The notes beneath the pieces were generated by a model. That model did no database searches and was not told the DNA's origin. It worked only from the letters and a program-made list of their open reading frames with translations. A stretch of 64,000 nucleotides of DNA. Origin: Saprospiraceae bacterium UBA3362. Lineage in GTDB: Bacteria; Bacteroidota; Bacteroidia; Chitinophagales; Saprospiraceae. This document shows positions 1-9,172 of this stretch, piece by piece. How positions within the stretch are numbered: position 1 is the first letter of the stretch; each line of letters begins with the position of its first letter. Where the stretch lies: contig DEQQ01000084.1 in assembly GCA_002360455.1 (NCBI GenBank), forward strand, positions 25,344 through 89,343, read 5' to 3'. The translations under genes and the position numbers were made by a program.

Positions 1-544
1 TACTCAAAAAAATTCAAGTTTTATTGCAAGCAGAACTGTAAGCAATTTTACTCGAGGAAGTGTAGGCTTATCTTATCAAGCATATCTAGATTATGCCAAT
101 GAGGAATCTTTTTTAGGGAGAACAAAGGCCTCAGGGCTTTGGTCACAACAGATTGCCGCTGCACAAGGGGGTATGAAATTGACTCACAGCATCAGTCAAC
201 GAAGTAACTTCGGCAATAGCAATAAGTTTGTGGCCTCTATAAATTTGAGTACTGATTTACCATTCAAGTATATTGGAAAAATAATTCGACCTTATTTTGA
301 TGCTGGTATTTTTATTCCTGCAACAACCGGCTACAATACTTCTGATATTATCGCCTACAGTGGTGGTGTTCAATTGTCGATTTTAAGAGATTATTTTTCA
401 GTATATTTTCCCATCACTCACTCCAAAAATATTAGAAATTTATACAAATCAATTGACAACCATACTTATTTTCAAGAAATCACTTTTTCACTCAGCTTAA
501 AACTTCCGGAGCTGCATGAACTTTTCAATTTTATTCAAATCTAA
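1..544 (+). CDS. C-terminal part of a probable outer-membrane or M1-peptidase-like protein (5' truncated)
   Basis: The frame is open from base 2, before the first internal ATG at 173, so the gene starts outside the window; about 180 residues are visible. They read as alternating hydrophobic/polar short strands with frequent aromatic residues, as in a beta-barrel or beta-rich C-terminal domain. The end of the protein (a YFPI segment, then a strand ending in SLSLKLPEL) reminds me of the C-terminus of Bacteroidota M1-family metallopeptidase-like proteins, but no catalytic motif is in view, so this is a weak guess. It stops 3 bp before the PaaG-like gene, which suggests co-transcription. Confidence 0.6.
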   Translation, partial: TQKNSSFIASRTVSNFTRGSVGLSYQAYLDYANEESFLGRTKASGLWSQQIAAAQGGMKLTHSISQRSNFGNSNKFVASINLSTDLPFKYIGKIIRPYFDAGIFIPATTGYNTSDIIAYSGGVQLSILRDYFSVYFPITHSKNIRNLYKSIDNHTYFQEITFSLSLKLPELHELFNFIQI

Positions 545-547
545 CTT

Positions 548-1330
548 ATGGAAAATAAAGAAATACTTATTGAGTTAAAAAATGCTGTGGCAATAATTTA
601 TCTTCATAGACCTCAGGTCTATAATAGTTTCAATAGAACAATGTCTCTAGAATTACAAAAAGCATTGGATCAGTGTGAAGCCAACCAAGACCTAAGGGCT
701 GTAATCATCACAGGATATGGCAAAGCATTTTGCGCAGGACAAGATCTGAGTGAAGCAACATCTGTGGATGGACCTACGATAGAAACCATTATCAATGAAC
801 ATTACAATCCAATTGTTCGACGCATTCACAATTTAAGCAAACCCGTGGTTGCTGTTGTCAATGGTGTGGCAGCAGGAGCAGGGGCAAATCTTGCCCTTTG
901 CTGTGATATTATTCTGGCTTCTGAAGAAGCCGTATTTATCCAAGCGTTTAGCAAAATCGGATTAATTCCTGACACCGGAGGAACTTATTTTTTACCAAGA
1001 CTGATTGGCTTGCAAAGAGCAATGGCATTGTGCATGACGGCCGACAAAGTAACTGCATCTCAAGCTATGCAAATGGGCTTGGTTTATCAGACATACCCTA
1101 CAGATCAATTGCAAGAGATGGCTCTCTCTTTTGCAAATCAATTGGCAGCAATGCCTACTCAAGCTCTGGTACTTACTAAAAAAGCTTTGAGAAATTCATT
1201 TTCTAATTCACTGGATGCGCAATTGAATTTAGAACTAAAATTACAAATTCAAGCTGCAGCGACAGAAGATTTTAAAGAAGGAATAGAGGCTTTTCTCCAA
1301 AAACGAAAACCAAACTTCAAAGGAAAATAA
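548..1330 (+). CDS. Enoyl-CoA hydratase/isomerase, PaaG-like (ring-1,2-epoxyphenylacetyl-CoA isomerase type)
   Basis: 260 residues, full length for the crotonase family. Oxyanion-hole segments are visible at about residues 60-68 (AFCAGQDLS) and 105-116 (NGVAAGAGANLA), and the acidic active-site segment GLIPDTGGT lies at about 138-146. The combination of GQDL, GAGANLAL and IPDTGGT resembles PaaG, which isomerises ring-1,2-epoxyphenylacetyl-CoA to an oxepin in phenylacetate breakdown. No other paa gene is in the window, so a general enoyl-CoA isomerase or hydratase role is equally possible. The ATG lies 3 bp after the upstream stop codon. The enzyme should be cytoplasmic. Confidence 0.85.
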   Translation: MENKEILIELKNAVAIIYLHRPQVYNSFNRTMSLELQKALDQCEANQDLRAVIITGYGKAFCAGQDLSEATSVDGPTIETIINEHYNPIVRRIHNLSKPVVAVVNGVAAGAGANLALCCDIILASEEAVFIQAFSKIGLIPDTGGTYFLPRLIGLQRAMALCMTADKVTASQAMQMGLVYQTYPTDQLQEMALSFANQLAAMPTQALVLTKKALRNSFSNSLDAQLNLELKLQIQAAATEDFKEGIEAFLQKRKPNFKGK

Positions 1331-1366
1331 AAGAAATGTTACAAGTCAAACTCAACTATTACTGCC

Positions 1367-2455
1367 TTGAGCAATAAACAAAGCCTGCATCGATGGAGAA
1401 TGATTCTCGGCAATGACTCCGATGAAAAAAAAGAAATTGTACTCGAAACAGAAGACGAAGCTACAGATGATCTGCTCAATTCATTGTACAATTCCGATTC
1501 GACGAATCATTTGGCTAAATCTCAAAAAAAAATTAAAACCTGGCTCAAAGGAATAAGAGAAACGTTTCCTCCCGAAGTGGTCAAAATAATGCAACATGAT
1601 GCGTTGGAAAAAAAAGGACTGCAGCAGTTATTACTCCAACCGGAAATTTTGGAATCGGTAGAACCTGATGTTTCGTTAGTAGCGACCATTTTAGAACTTA
1701 GCGAATTAATGCCGGATGCATCCAAATCCGCTGCCAAAAATCTGGTACATCGTCTTGTCCAAGAGTTAGAAAAAAAATTAAAACCCAAAGTATTTAAAGC
1801 ATTCCAAAAATCAAACTCCGGCAACAGCAAAAGAATTAAACCGGGAAATCATAAACTGGATTGGAAAAAAACCATTGGCAGAAACTTAAAGCACTATCAT
1901 CAAGATCTCCAAAAAGTAATTCCTGAACAATGGTTTGGCTTTACAAAATCATATCAACTCCCGGAACTTTTTATTGTAATAGACACAAGCGAATCAATGA
2001 CGGATTCTGCAGTTTATGCATCTATCGTTGGATCTATCTTGGCCTCTTTAAGAACAATCAGAACACACTTAATTTACTTTAGCGATGAGGTAACAGATCT
2101 CACAGAAATTTCGCAAGATCCTGTTGCTTTACTTTTTTCACTTCCTCTTGGAGGTGGAACCGATATTGCACAAGCAATGCATTTTGTAGCACAGAAAATG
2201 CGCAATCCAAAAAATTCTTTCTTATTCCTGATCAGCGATATGGACGAGTATGGAAGTTTGAACAGTTTACTTGCTCAAGTTCAATCCTTTCAGAATTCGG
2301 GGCTAACCATGAAAGGTATTCTTGCTATAAACGACAGCGGAAAATTTAATTATAATAATGACATTGCCCATAAATTAGCCGCCCTAGGTATGAATTGTAT
2401 TTCATGCTCTCCGGACCTCTTCCCCGAAATAATTGCAGCAGAAATGAATCAATAA
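1367..2455 (+). CDS. VWA domain-containing protein (CoxE-like)
   Basis: About 362 residues starting at TTG 1367; no ATG occurs in frame between the upstream stop (1328) and this point, and the family's typical N-terminal RWRxILG motif follows at residues 9-15. The von Willebrand factor A domain fills the C-terminal half: a MIDAS motif DTSES at about 206-210, a GGGTDI loop near 259-264 and an SDMDE segment near 290. The N-terminal half is helical and charged. In this family VWA proteins usually pair with a MoxR-type AAA ATPase acting in metal-dependent complex assembly; no such partner is visible here. ATT 1358 is an alternative start. Confidence 0.8.
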   Translation: MSNKQSLHRWRMILGNDSDEKKEIVLETEDEATDDLLNSLYNSDSTNHLAKSQKKIKTWLKGIRETFPPEVVKIMQHDALEKKGLQQLLLQPEILESVEPDVSLVATILELSELMPDASKSAAKNLVHRLVQELEKKLKPKVFKAFQKSNSGNSKRIKPGNHKLDWKKTIGRNLKHYHQDLQKVIPEQWFGFTKSYQLPELFIVIDTSESMTDSAVYASIVGSILASLRTIRTHLIYFSDEVTDLTEISQDPVALLFSLPLGGGTDIAQAMHFVAQKMRNPKNSFLFLISDMDEYGSLNSLLAQVQSFQNSGLTMKGILAINDSGKFNYNNDIAHKLAALGMNCISCSPDLFPEIIAAEMNQ

Positions 2456-2586
2456 CTTGGATTGAAATTGTTGATTTGATTTTGCTTTTTTAATAGAATA
2501 AAAAGTTGATTGGTTCTTATCTTAGAAATTAATTGTCATTTCTATTCTATCCCTGTTAGAGCAAAATAAAATGATAAAAAGTCTGC

Positions 2587-4374
2587 CTATTTTCTTATAA
2601 ATCCAACAGGCATATTTTCGTTATAATCACCTGCAATCATTGGAGTTTGCGCACCTACAGTATAGGTTTTAACCTGAGTCGATACAAAATTGAATAACTC
2701 TTGAATTGTGATTGTATTATTTTTATCTGTATCTGCTTCACCCTTCAATCCTCGGATTAAAAAATGGGAAAATATGCCTTGACGCAATCCTCCATCTTCC
2801 AACGAAAATTCTTTGCTTTTGCTTGACATCATAAACGCTGTTCCTCCACTTGCTTTGTCCAATTCATCATAAAAATACATAAGTGATGATGCAAAAGGAC
2901 TTTTGGCCGCAAGTAAACTTCCGGAATGGCAGGCATCTGCAAAACATACTTTGTGCTTAGCCTTGCTCTTAGAAAACAACTCTTTGATCTCATCATGATG
3001 TATGCTGTTCTTGAATCCATCATAATCTATAGGCAAAAATGTCCCCTCCAAACCATGTCCACTAAAATAAAGCATGATGACATCATTATCATCCGCTTTA
3101 AGAAAAATCTCATTCATCGCTCTGATCATATTGGCTCGTGTTGCATCTTCATCTACCAATACTCGAATCTGCTCATCTTGCAGAGCACCTCCTTCAGGAC
3201 TTTTCAAAAAAGCATAAATCTTGTAAGCGTCATCATCTGCATATTTTAACGCAGGCATGTGCTCATACTTCGCAACACCTACCACCACTGCCCAAATTTT
3301 GACCTCCTTATTGTAATCCACTTTTACCTGCTGATTGAATTTATATTCTTCTCTGCTATGAATTTGTTTTACCGCATTGCCATTATCCCACATTGCTCCA
3401 TAAACCACGCCACTAGCAAAGAACATTACTCCTTCACCATTTGGGGCATGGTTTTTCCATTGCCCTTCGTATCGGTCTCCATTAGCGTAGTAACAGATGC
3501 CCTTTCCTTCCGGATCTCCCTCAACAAACTCTCCAACATATTTTGATCCATCCGCATAAGTTAGAATTCCTCGACCGGATTCACAATATTCTTGATTACA
3601 ATTGGGTAAATTTTCTTCAACATGAGATTCTGTAGCCGGAGCCTGTGAGCTCGAAGTTTGAGCTTTGTTTTGTTCCGTTTGACTTGCTGGTGTCGTCGAG
3701 GTCTCTTCCGGCTTCACTTCCGAATTACTATTGGGCTTCTTACCGGGACCGGCATCCGGATCAGCTTCAAATACCAAATCATCAAGTTCCTCTTCAAAAA
3801 CCTTCAAGGCAACATCATTTGCCCATTGACCCGATTTGACTACACCATTTTTATCTTTATATTCTCCGTTTCCGTTTCTCTTTGATTTCTTCCAATCTCC
3901 TTTATATACGGCTCCGTCTTTATAATAATAAATGCCCTGCCCTTCATATTCTCCATTCACAAAATCTCCCTCATAACGCTCTCCATGAGCAGTATAAAAA
4001 GTCCCCTTCCCATTGGGCATTTCATTAGACCAGTTTCCTACATACTTATCATTATTCTTAAACACCATAGTCCCTTGTCCGAATGGCTTATCTGTCTTGA
4101 AACTCCCTTGATACACATTCCCATTGGCCTGAATCCACTTGCCTTCACCCTGTCTTTGGCCATTTTGCCATTCACCAAGATATTTTCCTCCATTTGCATA
4201 ATAGTAAATGCCTTTGCCATGCATTTTTCCATTTCTAAACTCACCGGTATACCTCACATTCATCGAATACATCAAAGTACCAAATCCATTTTTACAATCT
4301 CCTTTGATGCAACGCTGAGCCGCAGCACTCTCCCCTAAAAAAATCAAAAAGCTGAATAACAATAACTTACGCAT
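2587..4374 (-). CDS. Secreted MORN-repeat protein with C-terminal caspase (peptidase C14) domain
   Basis: 595 residues. A Sec signal peptide (about 1-19, ending SAAAQ) is followed by roughly six MORN repeats (about 42-180, recurring YxGxWxNGxxxGxG), a Ser/Thr/Glu/Pro-rich linker (about 200-260), two or three more MORN repeats (about 265-330), then a caspase-fold domain (about 357-580). The catalytic dyad looks intact: His440 in YFSGHG and Cys482 in ADACHSG. MORN repeats often bind lipids or act as scaffolds, and caspase-fold proteases cut after basic or acidic residues. Together they suggest an envelope-located protease whose activity is set by the repeats. Substrate unknown. It is convergent with the VWA gene and has no operon partner. 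Confidence 0.88.
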   Translation of the reverse strand: MRKLLLFSFLIFLGESAAAQRCIKGDCKNGFGTLMYSMNVRYTGEFRNGKMHGKGIYYYANGGKYLGEWQNGQRQGEGKWIQANGNVYQGSFKTDKPFGQGTMVFKNNDKYVGNWSNEMPNGKGTFYTAHGERYEGDFVNGEYEGQGIYYYKDGAVYKGDWKKSKRNGNGEYKDKNGVVKSGQWANDVALKVFEEELDDLVFEADPDAGPGKKPNSNSEVKPEETSTTPASQTEQNKAQTSSSQAPATESHVEENLPNCNQEYCESGRGILTYADGSKYVGEFVEGDPEGKGICYYANGDRYEGQWKNHAPNGEGVMFFASGVVYGAMWDNGNAVKQIHSREEYKFNQQVKVDYNKEVKIWAVVVGVAKYEHMPALKYADDDAYKIYAFLKSPEGGALQDEQIRVLVDEDATRANMIRAMNEIFLKADDNDVIMLYFSGHGLEGTFLPIDYDGFKNSIHHDEIKELFSKSKAKHKVCFADACHSGSLLAAKSPFASSLMYFYDELDKASGGTAFMMSSKSKEFSLEDGGLRQGIFSHFLIRGLKGEADTDKNNTITIQELFNFVSTQVKTYTVGAQTPMIAGDYNENMPVGFIRK

Positions 4375-4518
4375 TACAAATAAATATTAACTGATGATTG
4401 AATGGTAAAAGTACTTCGGAATAAAATAATATTTATTATATTAAGAAATAATTTAATATGAAAATCTTTTTTGAAAAATCATTCATTTCATTTTACAACA
4501 TTCATTCAACACAAAATA

Positions 4519-4547
4519 TTGCTCATGCTGAATAAATATTACCTTTG
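4519..4547 (+). promoter_or_regulatory. Bacteroidota-type promoter for the DUF4920 lipoprotein
   Basis: A -7 element TACCTTTG (4540-4547), a perfect TAnnTTTG, sits 18 bp downstream of TTG (4519-4521), close to the -33/-7 arrangement of Bacteroidota sigma-ABfr promoters. Transcription would begin near 4552, inside the longer reading frame, so the downstream ATG at 4582 is the likely start. Confidence 0.65.
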
Positions 4548-4581
4548 CATTTCTTATTTAACAGAACTTTTTATTTTTATT

Positions 4582-5124
4582 ATGTTTACCCAAAGTCTTA
4601 AGCCCCAATTTACTCTCTTCCTTGTTTCTTTGCTTTCTATGTTTGCTTGTAAGAATGAAAAACAAGCTCAATTGGCTGCACCGGGCACAGCCCAAGAAGG
4701 ACAGGAAATTCTGTTACAGAAGACAGAGACCTTTGGAGAAGTTATCAATGCAGACGGCGCAGTTGCTCTTTCGGATGTTTTCGCTAATTTAAAAACCAAT
4801 GACTCCATAATGTGCAAAGTCACCGGCTTTGTGCAAGAGGTTTGTCAGGTAAAAGGATGCTGGATGACGCTGCGAATGCCGGGAAATGATAGCTCGGAAC
4901 TTTTTGTCAAATTCAAAGATTATGCTTTTTTTATGCCTAAAGATTTGGGAGGAAGCAAGGTCGTTCTCAAAGGTGTTGCCTATAATGAAGTCACATCAGT
5001 AGATGAGCTAAAACACTATGCAGAAGACGAGGGAAAGTCACAAGCAGAAATAGACGCAATAACCAAGCCGGAGACCAAACAAAAGTTCATGGCAGACGGA
5101 GTATTAGTGCTCGAACATAATTAA
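4582..5124 (+). CDS. DUF4920 domain-containing lipoprotein
   Basis: 180 residues from ATG 4582. The frame could be extended to ATG 4471, but a good promoter lies inside that extension and the shorter form begins with a proper lipoprotein signal ending SLLSMFAC. The mature part carries the DUF4920 pattern: a GEVI segment, then a strand-rich OB-like core with CKVTGFVQEVCQVKGCW, in which closely spaced cysteines could bind a metal or form disulfides. The function of DUF4920 is unknown; it is common in Bacteroidota. The gene looks monocistronic and faces the dienelactone hydrolase gene. Confidence 0.8.
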   Translation: MFTQSLKPQFTLFLVSLLSMFACKNEKQAQLAAPGTAQEGQEILLQKTETFGEVINADGAVALSDVFANLKTNDSIMCKVTGFVQEVCQVKGCWMTLRMPGNDSSELFVKFKDYAFFMPKDLGGSKVVLKGVAYNEVTSVDELKHYAEDEGKSQAEIDAITKPETKQKFMADGVLVLEHN

Positions 5125-5341
5125 ACAAAAGATAATGCATTTTTTGGGAGAGGCAGACTCAAAGTTTTTACTTTTAGCCTGAGTCCCGCTTTACTTTCCG
5201 GTGCTCCGCACCTCCATTTCAATCGGGTCTAATTTTTATCCTTATTTTTTCACTTATCAAACATTGATTTCTTTCCAAGACTTTACAGCTTAAGTCCATA
5301 ATCTTTCTTTTCTATTGGATAAAGCCAAACGAAAGTAGAAT
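5125..5341. repeat. Intergenic region with a GC-rich palindromic element
   Basis: A hairpin can be drawn from GACTCAAAGT (5156-5165) against ACTTT (5170-5174) and TGAGTC (5180-5185). It is followed by a relatively GC-rich block to about 5230 that resembles the blocks at 13311-13386 and 53035-53128. It lies between convergent genes, so it may serve as a terminator or be a dispersed intergenic element. There is no plausible coding sequence. Confidence 0.35.
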
Positions 5342-6145
5342 TTATTTAGGCTCAAAAACGCTCTTAAAAAATAATTTCATTTCATTCCAAGAGCTGGTGT
5401 CGGCGGCCTCGTTGTAAGCAATAGGAAGATTAAATTCTTGTCCCTTTCGTGTAGCATCCGGATTGGAAAAAGCGTGAGTAGCTCCCTGATATTCTACAAA
5501 TTTATAATCTGCTTTGATTGAATCCATTTGCTTTTTGAATGTTTCTATCTCATCCATACTAATGAATTGATCATTGGCACCATGGCACACCAAAATCTTT
5601 GCCTTCAATAAATTTGCATCAGCAGGAGTTCCCAACAAGCTTCCGTGAAATGATACCACAGCTTTCATATCCGCTCCCAACCTTGCCAGATTCAAAGCCA
5701 TTCCACCTCCAAAACAATATCCAATAGCCGCGATTTGATCCTGATCTACTCTTGGATTTTGCTTAACCGCTGCTAATGCTGACTTTACTGCCTGTTGAAC
5801 CAGTTCCGGATTTTCATAGAACGGTTTGGATAATGCTGAAGCTTCTTGAGGATTATTTCCTACTTGCTTGTTGCCATAGATATCTACGGCTAATGCATTG
5901 TAGCCCAGTTCTGCCAGTTGCTTTGTCCTAGAAAGAGTATAGTCATTCATTCCCCACCATTCATGCAATACCAATATCGTTGGGCGCTTATCCAAAGAAC
6001 TTGAGTCATAGGCAAAAAAGGAGCTGTATTGCTTTCCTTGAGACTCGTAATTTATTTCCTGCAGCACATGTACAGGACCGTGAGAATGTTGACATGACAT
6101 AAAACAAATCAGAAATAATAATTGAATAATCCAAATGATTTTCAT
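5342..6145 (-). CDS. Dienelactone hydrolase family lipoprotein
   Basis: 267 residues. The N-terminus is a lipoprotein signal peptide ending ICFMSC (acylated Cys18), so the enzyme should be anchored in the envelope. The alpha/beta-hydrolase core has the dienelactone hydrolase triad: Cys144 in GYCFGG, Asp192 in GANDQF and His224 in GATHAF; the HEWWG segment near residue 61 is also family-typical. Canonical members hydrolyse dienelactone to maleylacetate, but envelope-located Bacteroidota members have no settled substrate. It is divergent from the kinase-haloperoxidase gene and has its own promoter candidate at 6174-6181. Confidence 0.88.
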   Translation of the reverse strand: MKIIWIIQLLFLICFMSCQHSHGPVHVLQEINYESQGKQYSSFFAYDSSSLDKRPTILVLHEWWGMNDYTLSRTKQLAELGYNALAVDIYGNKQVGNNPQEASALSKPFYENPELVQQAVKSALAAVKQNPRVDQDQIAAIGYCFGGGMALNLARLGADMKAVVSFHGSLLGTPADANLLKAKILVCHGANDQFISMDEIETFKKQMDSIKADYKFVEYQGATHAFSNPDATRKGQEFNLPIAYNEAADTSSWNEMKLFFKSVFEPK

Positions 6146-6173
6146 TGCAAGACAAGTAATTTGGTTGAAATTA

Positions 6174-6181
6174 CAAAGTTA
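6174..6181 (-). promoter_or_regulatory. -7 element for the dienelactone hydrolase gene
   Basis: Read on the minus strand the sequence is TAACTTTG, a perfect TAnnTTTG, about 28 bp upstream of the ATG. I see no convincing -33 element. Confidence 0.45.
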
Positions 6182-6265
6182 ATGAAACTAATGATGACTC
6201 CTACACCGGATCATAGAATTTTAAACAGTATAGTGCATAGAACTTAGAATATCTTAAGAATTTGA

Positions 6266-6273
6266 TACTTTTG
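6266..6273 (+). promoter_or_regulatory. Candidate -7 element for the kinase-haloperoxidase gene
   Basis: TACTTTTG matches TAnnTTTG and would give a leader of about 125 nt to the GTG start at 6406. No clear -33 element; other promoters are possible. Confidence 0.35.
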
Positions 6274-6405
6274 TAAGCTATTACAAACCAAATGCAGTAA
6301 TAAAGGGTTTTATTATAGTTATGATTTAGATGGTTTGGGACTTCCATTTGGAGTTCAGATTTTCTATCTCTATTCCGGCATTCAAAGCGTATAAAATCTG
6401 CTTCT

Positions 6406-9171
6406 GTGAAAATTAGAAACAAACTTACACTTCAATTTTTTTTGGTTTCAGCCGGAATATTTGCTCTTGCCTGCTTTTTTATATACGAATTGTTTAAGCA
6501 GCACATTCATGAAGAATTTTATACACTGTTGGAGAATAAAGCCAGAATGACTGCAGAAATGGTTCTCAGACATGAAGAAGAATTAAAACCCATTGTCCAG
6601 ACCAAAGAAACTGACAGCCTAAGTCCAAAAATTAAACTTCCATTCACTGCCAACACATCAATATACAACCAAAATTTTCAATGTGTATTTTCTTTAACAG
6701 GACAACCGAGCGAGCCGGATCAACATTTATTGTCTGTAATCAATCGAGACGGTTTTGCCAAATTGAATCGCAATCAATTTCATGTTTTTGGAGCCCGTCA
6801 CTTCACTCCCAAAGGCAATGTATATCTAAGTCTTTCTGAAGAAGTGGCCGATCTTAGCAAGCTCAACAAACTGAGAAACATTCTGATTCTTTGCTTTGTA
6901 GTGACAATTTTTTTTGTAATCCTTTCCAGCTGGTTTTTTGCGGGACAATCTCTGCGTCCGGTGTCGCACATTGTAGAAGATGTTGATGCTATCCTTCCCG
7001 CCAAGCTTTCTACACGGCTCAAAGATCAGGGATCTGATGATGAGCTGAGTCATCTTGTCAAAACATTCAACAATCTTCTTGAACGAATTGATCTCGCGTT
7101 CAATGTTCAGAAAAAATTTATTGCCAATGTTTCGCACGAACTTAAAAATCCATTGGCAGCCATTGATACTCAACTCCAATTTGTAAACTCAAAAGATCGC
7201 ACTCAAGAGGAATACCAAAAGGCAATTGAGTCTATTCATGAAGACATTAAAGAAATGAGTCAAACGATGGAAAAACTTTTGCAATTGGCAAGAGTGCACA
7301 GTGAGGGTGAGCGGATTCCTATGAGTTTGATTCAGATTGACGAGCACATCTATGATTGTCGTGAGTATTTTCTCAAAAATTTTCCTCAATATCAGGTCTC
7401 GTTACACTTTTCAGATTTTCCCGGAGATGAAAAGCAATTGATGATTACTGCCAATGCAGCTCTCCTCAAAATTGCATTCATGAACTTAATGGAGAATGCT
7501 TGCAAGTTTTCTCCTCAACATTTTGTATCTGTCAAAGTAGACCTTACTCATCCTGAGTCCATTTCTATAGAATTTCATAATTCAGGACCAAGCATTCCAC
7601 AACATGAATTGGACAAAATCTTCGAAGCATTTTATAGAAGCTCGACTCAAGCAAGAAAGAAAGGAACCGGAATCGGTTTGCATTTGGTTAAAAGCATTGT
7701 TCAACTTCATCAATTTGATATACAGGTCAATTCTTCCGAAAAAAATGGAACCAGTTTTACTGTCGTCATTCCACGTGCAGAGTTTCAATCAAAGGAGATT
7801 ATCAATCAGGAAGTTAATGCTATTGATCCGGCTCCGGTAAAATCAAGTATAGGAATCAGTCTTTGGACGCTATTGGCATTTTGTTTTTTCTTCTCATGCA
7901 AAAATTCAGAGACCAATGATATAGGGAATGATCTTGCAAGAAAAGCATTACACACTTGGTACAAAGAATTCAAGATTTTAGATTGGAACACAGATGGCTA
8001 TAGACCGCCTGTAAGTGCAAGATTGTACGCTTATCTTGGGCTAGGTGTTTGGCAATGCTCATTGCCGGTATTAGACAGCTCTGTCGGGATGCATGAATTA
8101 TTTCCTGAAATAAAATACAAGCCATATTCTGGAACCAAGTTTAGTCACGCCGCCGCCATTAATGCATGTTTACATGAGTTGGCCAAACAATTTTTTATAA
8201 GCGCCAATATGAATTTACTCAAACAGGCAGATGTGATTTACAAAAAAATTCAGGAAGATTGTTATAAATACTTTCCCGAAGATGCTGTAGATCTTTCTGA
8301 TCAATACGGATTGGAAAATGCACAATTTATTTATGATTATTCCAAAATGGACTCCACCTCCCATCAGTCTTTTTTGTATAATTATGATCCAAGATATCAC
8401 CCACCGGAAGGTAAAGGAAAGTGGAGACCTACAGGTGCACATCAAATGCCGGCTCTCTTGCCTCATTGGAATAGGACAAGGACCTTCGTAGTAAAACCCG
8501 AAGAAATCAAATCTAATCCTCCAATAGAATTTTCGGAGGATAGAAATTCAAGATTTTTCGCAGAAGCTTTTGAATTATGCCAATTATCTCAACCCCTAAG
8601 TGATGAGAACAGATGGATTGCAGAATTTTGGAGTGATGATTTCCCGGGAATAGCTCTCAACCCCGCGAGCAGATGGCTCAGTATTCTTATTCAGTTGGAG
8701 GAAAAATTTCCGGTTTCAATTCAACAAATGATCGAATTAAGATTGAAAATTGGGCTTGGATTAAATGATGCTGTTGTCAAAGTTTGGACTGATAAGTATT
8801 ATTATAATGTTGAACGACCTGAGACTTACATCAATAGAGTGATCTCGTCCTCATGGCAACCTTTACATGATACTCCTCCATTCCCTGCTTATCCTTCCGG
8901 GCACTCTGCTTTTGGAGCCTGTGCTTCGAGCATTTTGCAATCTTATTTTGGTACAAAAATTAATTTTACAGACAATACACACAAGGGTAGAAAAGAATTT
9001 ATAGGCACCCCTAGAACGTTCAAAGACTTTCAATCTATGGCTTTAGAAAATGCTCTTTCCAGGCTTTATATTGGAGCTCACTTTAGAATGGATTGCGAAG
9101 AAGGTTTAAGACAAGGCTATATTGTTGCAGAAAAAGTCAGTCAACTCAAATTGTATAAGTCCAAACCTTAA
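6406..9171 (+). CDS. Sensor histidine kinase fused to a vanadium haloperoxidase/PAP2-type domain
   Basis: 921 residues from GTG 6406. Order: TM1 (about 9-28), a short extracytoplasmic sensor, TM2 (about 155-177), HAMP, HisKA with His244 in NVSHELKNP, and HATPase with N364 in ENAC and a GTGIGL box near 420. Then a third hydrophobic segment (about 482-497) ends in FFFSCK, like a lipoprotein signal. The last 400 residues form a PAP2/haloperoxidase domain with every signature intact: K797-X6-R804-P805, PSGH 830-833, and SRX5HX3D with His892. Topology predicts a cytoplasmic kinase and a periplasmic phosphatase-type domain. No in-frame ATG suggests an independent second gene. No response regulator is adjacent. 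Confidence 0.88.
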   Translation: MKIRNKLTLQFFLVSAGIFALACFFIYELFKQHIHEEFYTLLENKARMTAEMVLRHEEELKPIVQTKETDSLSPKIKLPFTANTSIYNQNFQCVFSLTGQPSEPDQHLLSVINRDGFAKLNRNQFHVFGARHFTPKGNVYLSLSEEVADLSKLNKLRNILILCFVVTIFFVILSSWFFAGQSLRPVSHIVEDVDAILPAKLSTRLKDQGSDDELSHLVKTFNNLLERIDLAFNVQKKFIANVSHELKNPLAAIDTQLQFVNSKDRTQEEYQKAIESIHEDIKEMSQTMEKLLQLARVHSEGERIPMSLIQIDEHIYDCREYFLKNFPQYQVSLHFSDFPGDEKQLMITANAALLKIAFMNLMENACKFSPQHFVSVKVDLTHPESISIEFHNSGPSIPQHELDKIFEAFYRSSTQARKKGTGIGLHLVKSIVQLHQFDIQVNSSEKNGTSFTVVIPRAEFQSKEIINQEVNAIDPAPVKSSIGISLWTLLAFCFFFSCKNSETNDIGNDLARKALHTWYKEFKILDWNTDGYRPPVSARLYAYLGLGVWQCSLPVLDSSVGMHELFPEIKYKPYSGTKFSHAAAINACLHELAKQFFISANMNLLKQADVIYKKIQEDCYKYFPEDAVDLSDQYGLENAQFIYDYSKMDSTSHQSFLYNYDPRYHPPEGKGKWRPTGAHQMPALLPHWNRTRTFVVKPEEIKSNPPIEFSEDRNSRFFAEAFELCQLSQPLSDENRWIAEFWSDDFPGIALNPASRWLSILIQLEEKFPVSIQQMIELRLKIGLGLNDAVVKVWTDKYYYNVERPETYINRVISSSWQPLHDTPPFPAYPSGHSAFGACASSILQSYFGTKINFTDNTHKGRKEFIGTPRTFKDFQSMALENALSRLYIGAHFRMDCEEGLRQGYIVAEKVSQLKLYKSKP

Positions 9172-9172
9172 T

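Noticed and set aside
2926..4338. Long plus-strand ORFs opposite the MORN-caspase gene
   Set aside because: They are shadow frames of a gene with clear domains on the minus strand.
6201..6422. 73-residue minus-strand ORF upstream of the kinase fusion
   Set aside because: It overlaps the probable promoter and start of the kinase gene and shows no domain; I also looked here for a response regulator remnant and found none.
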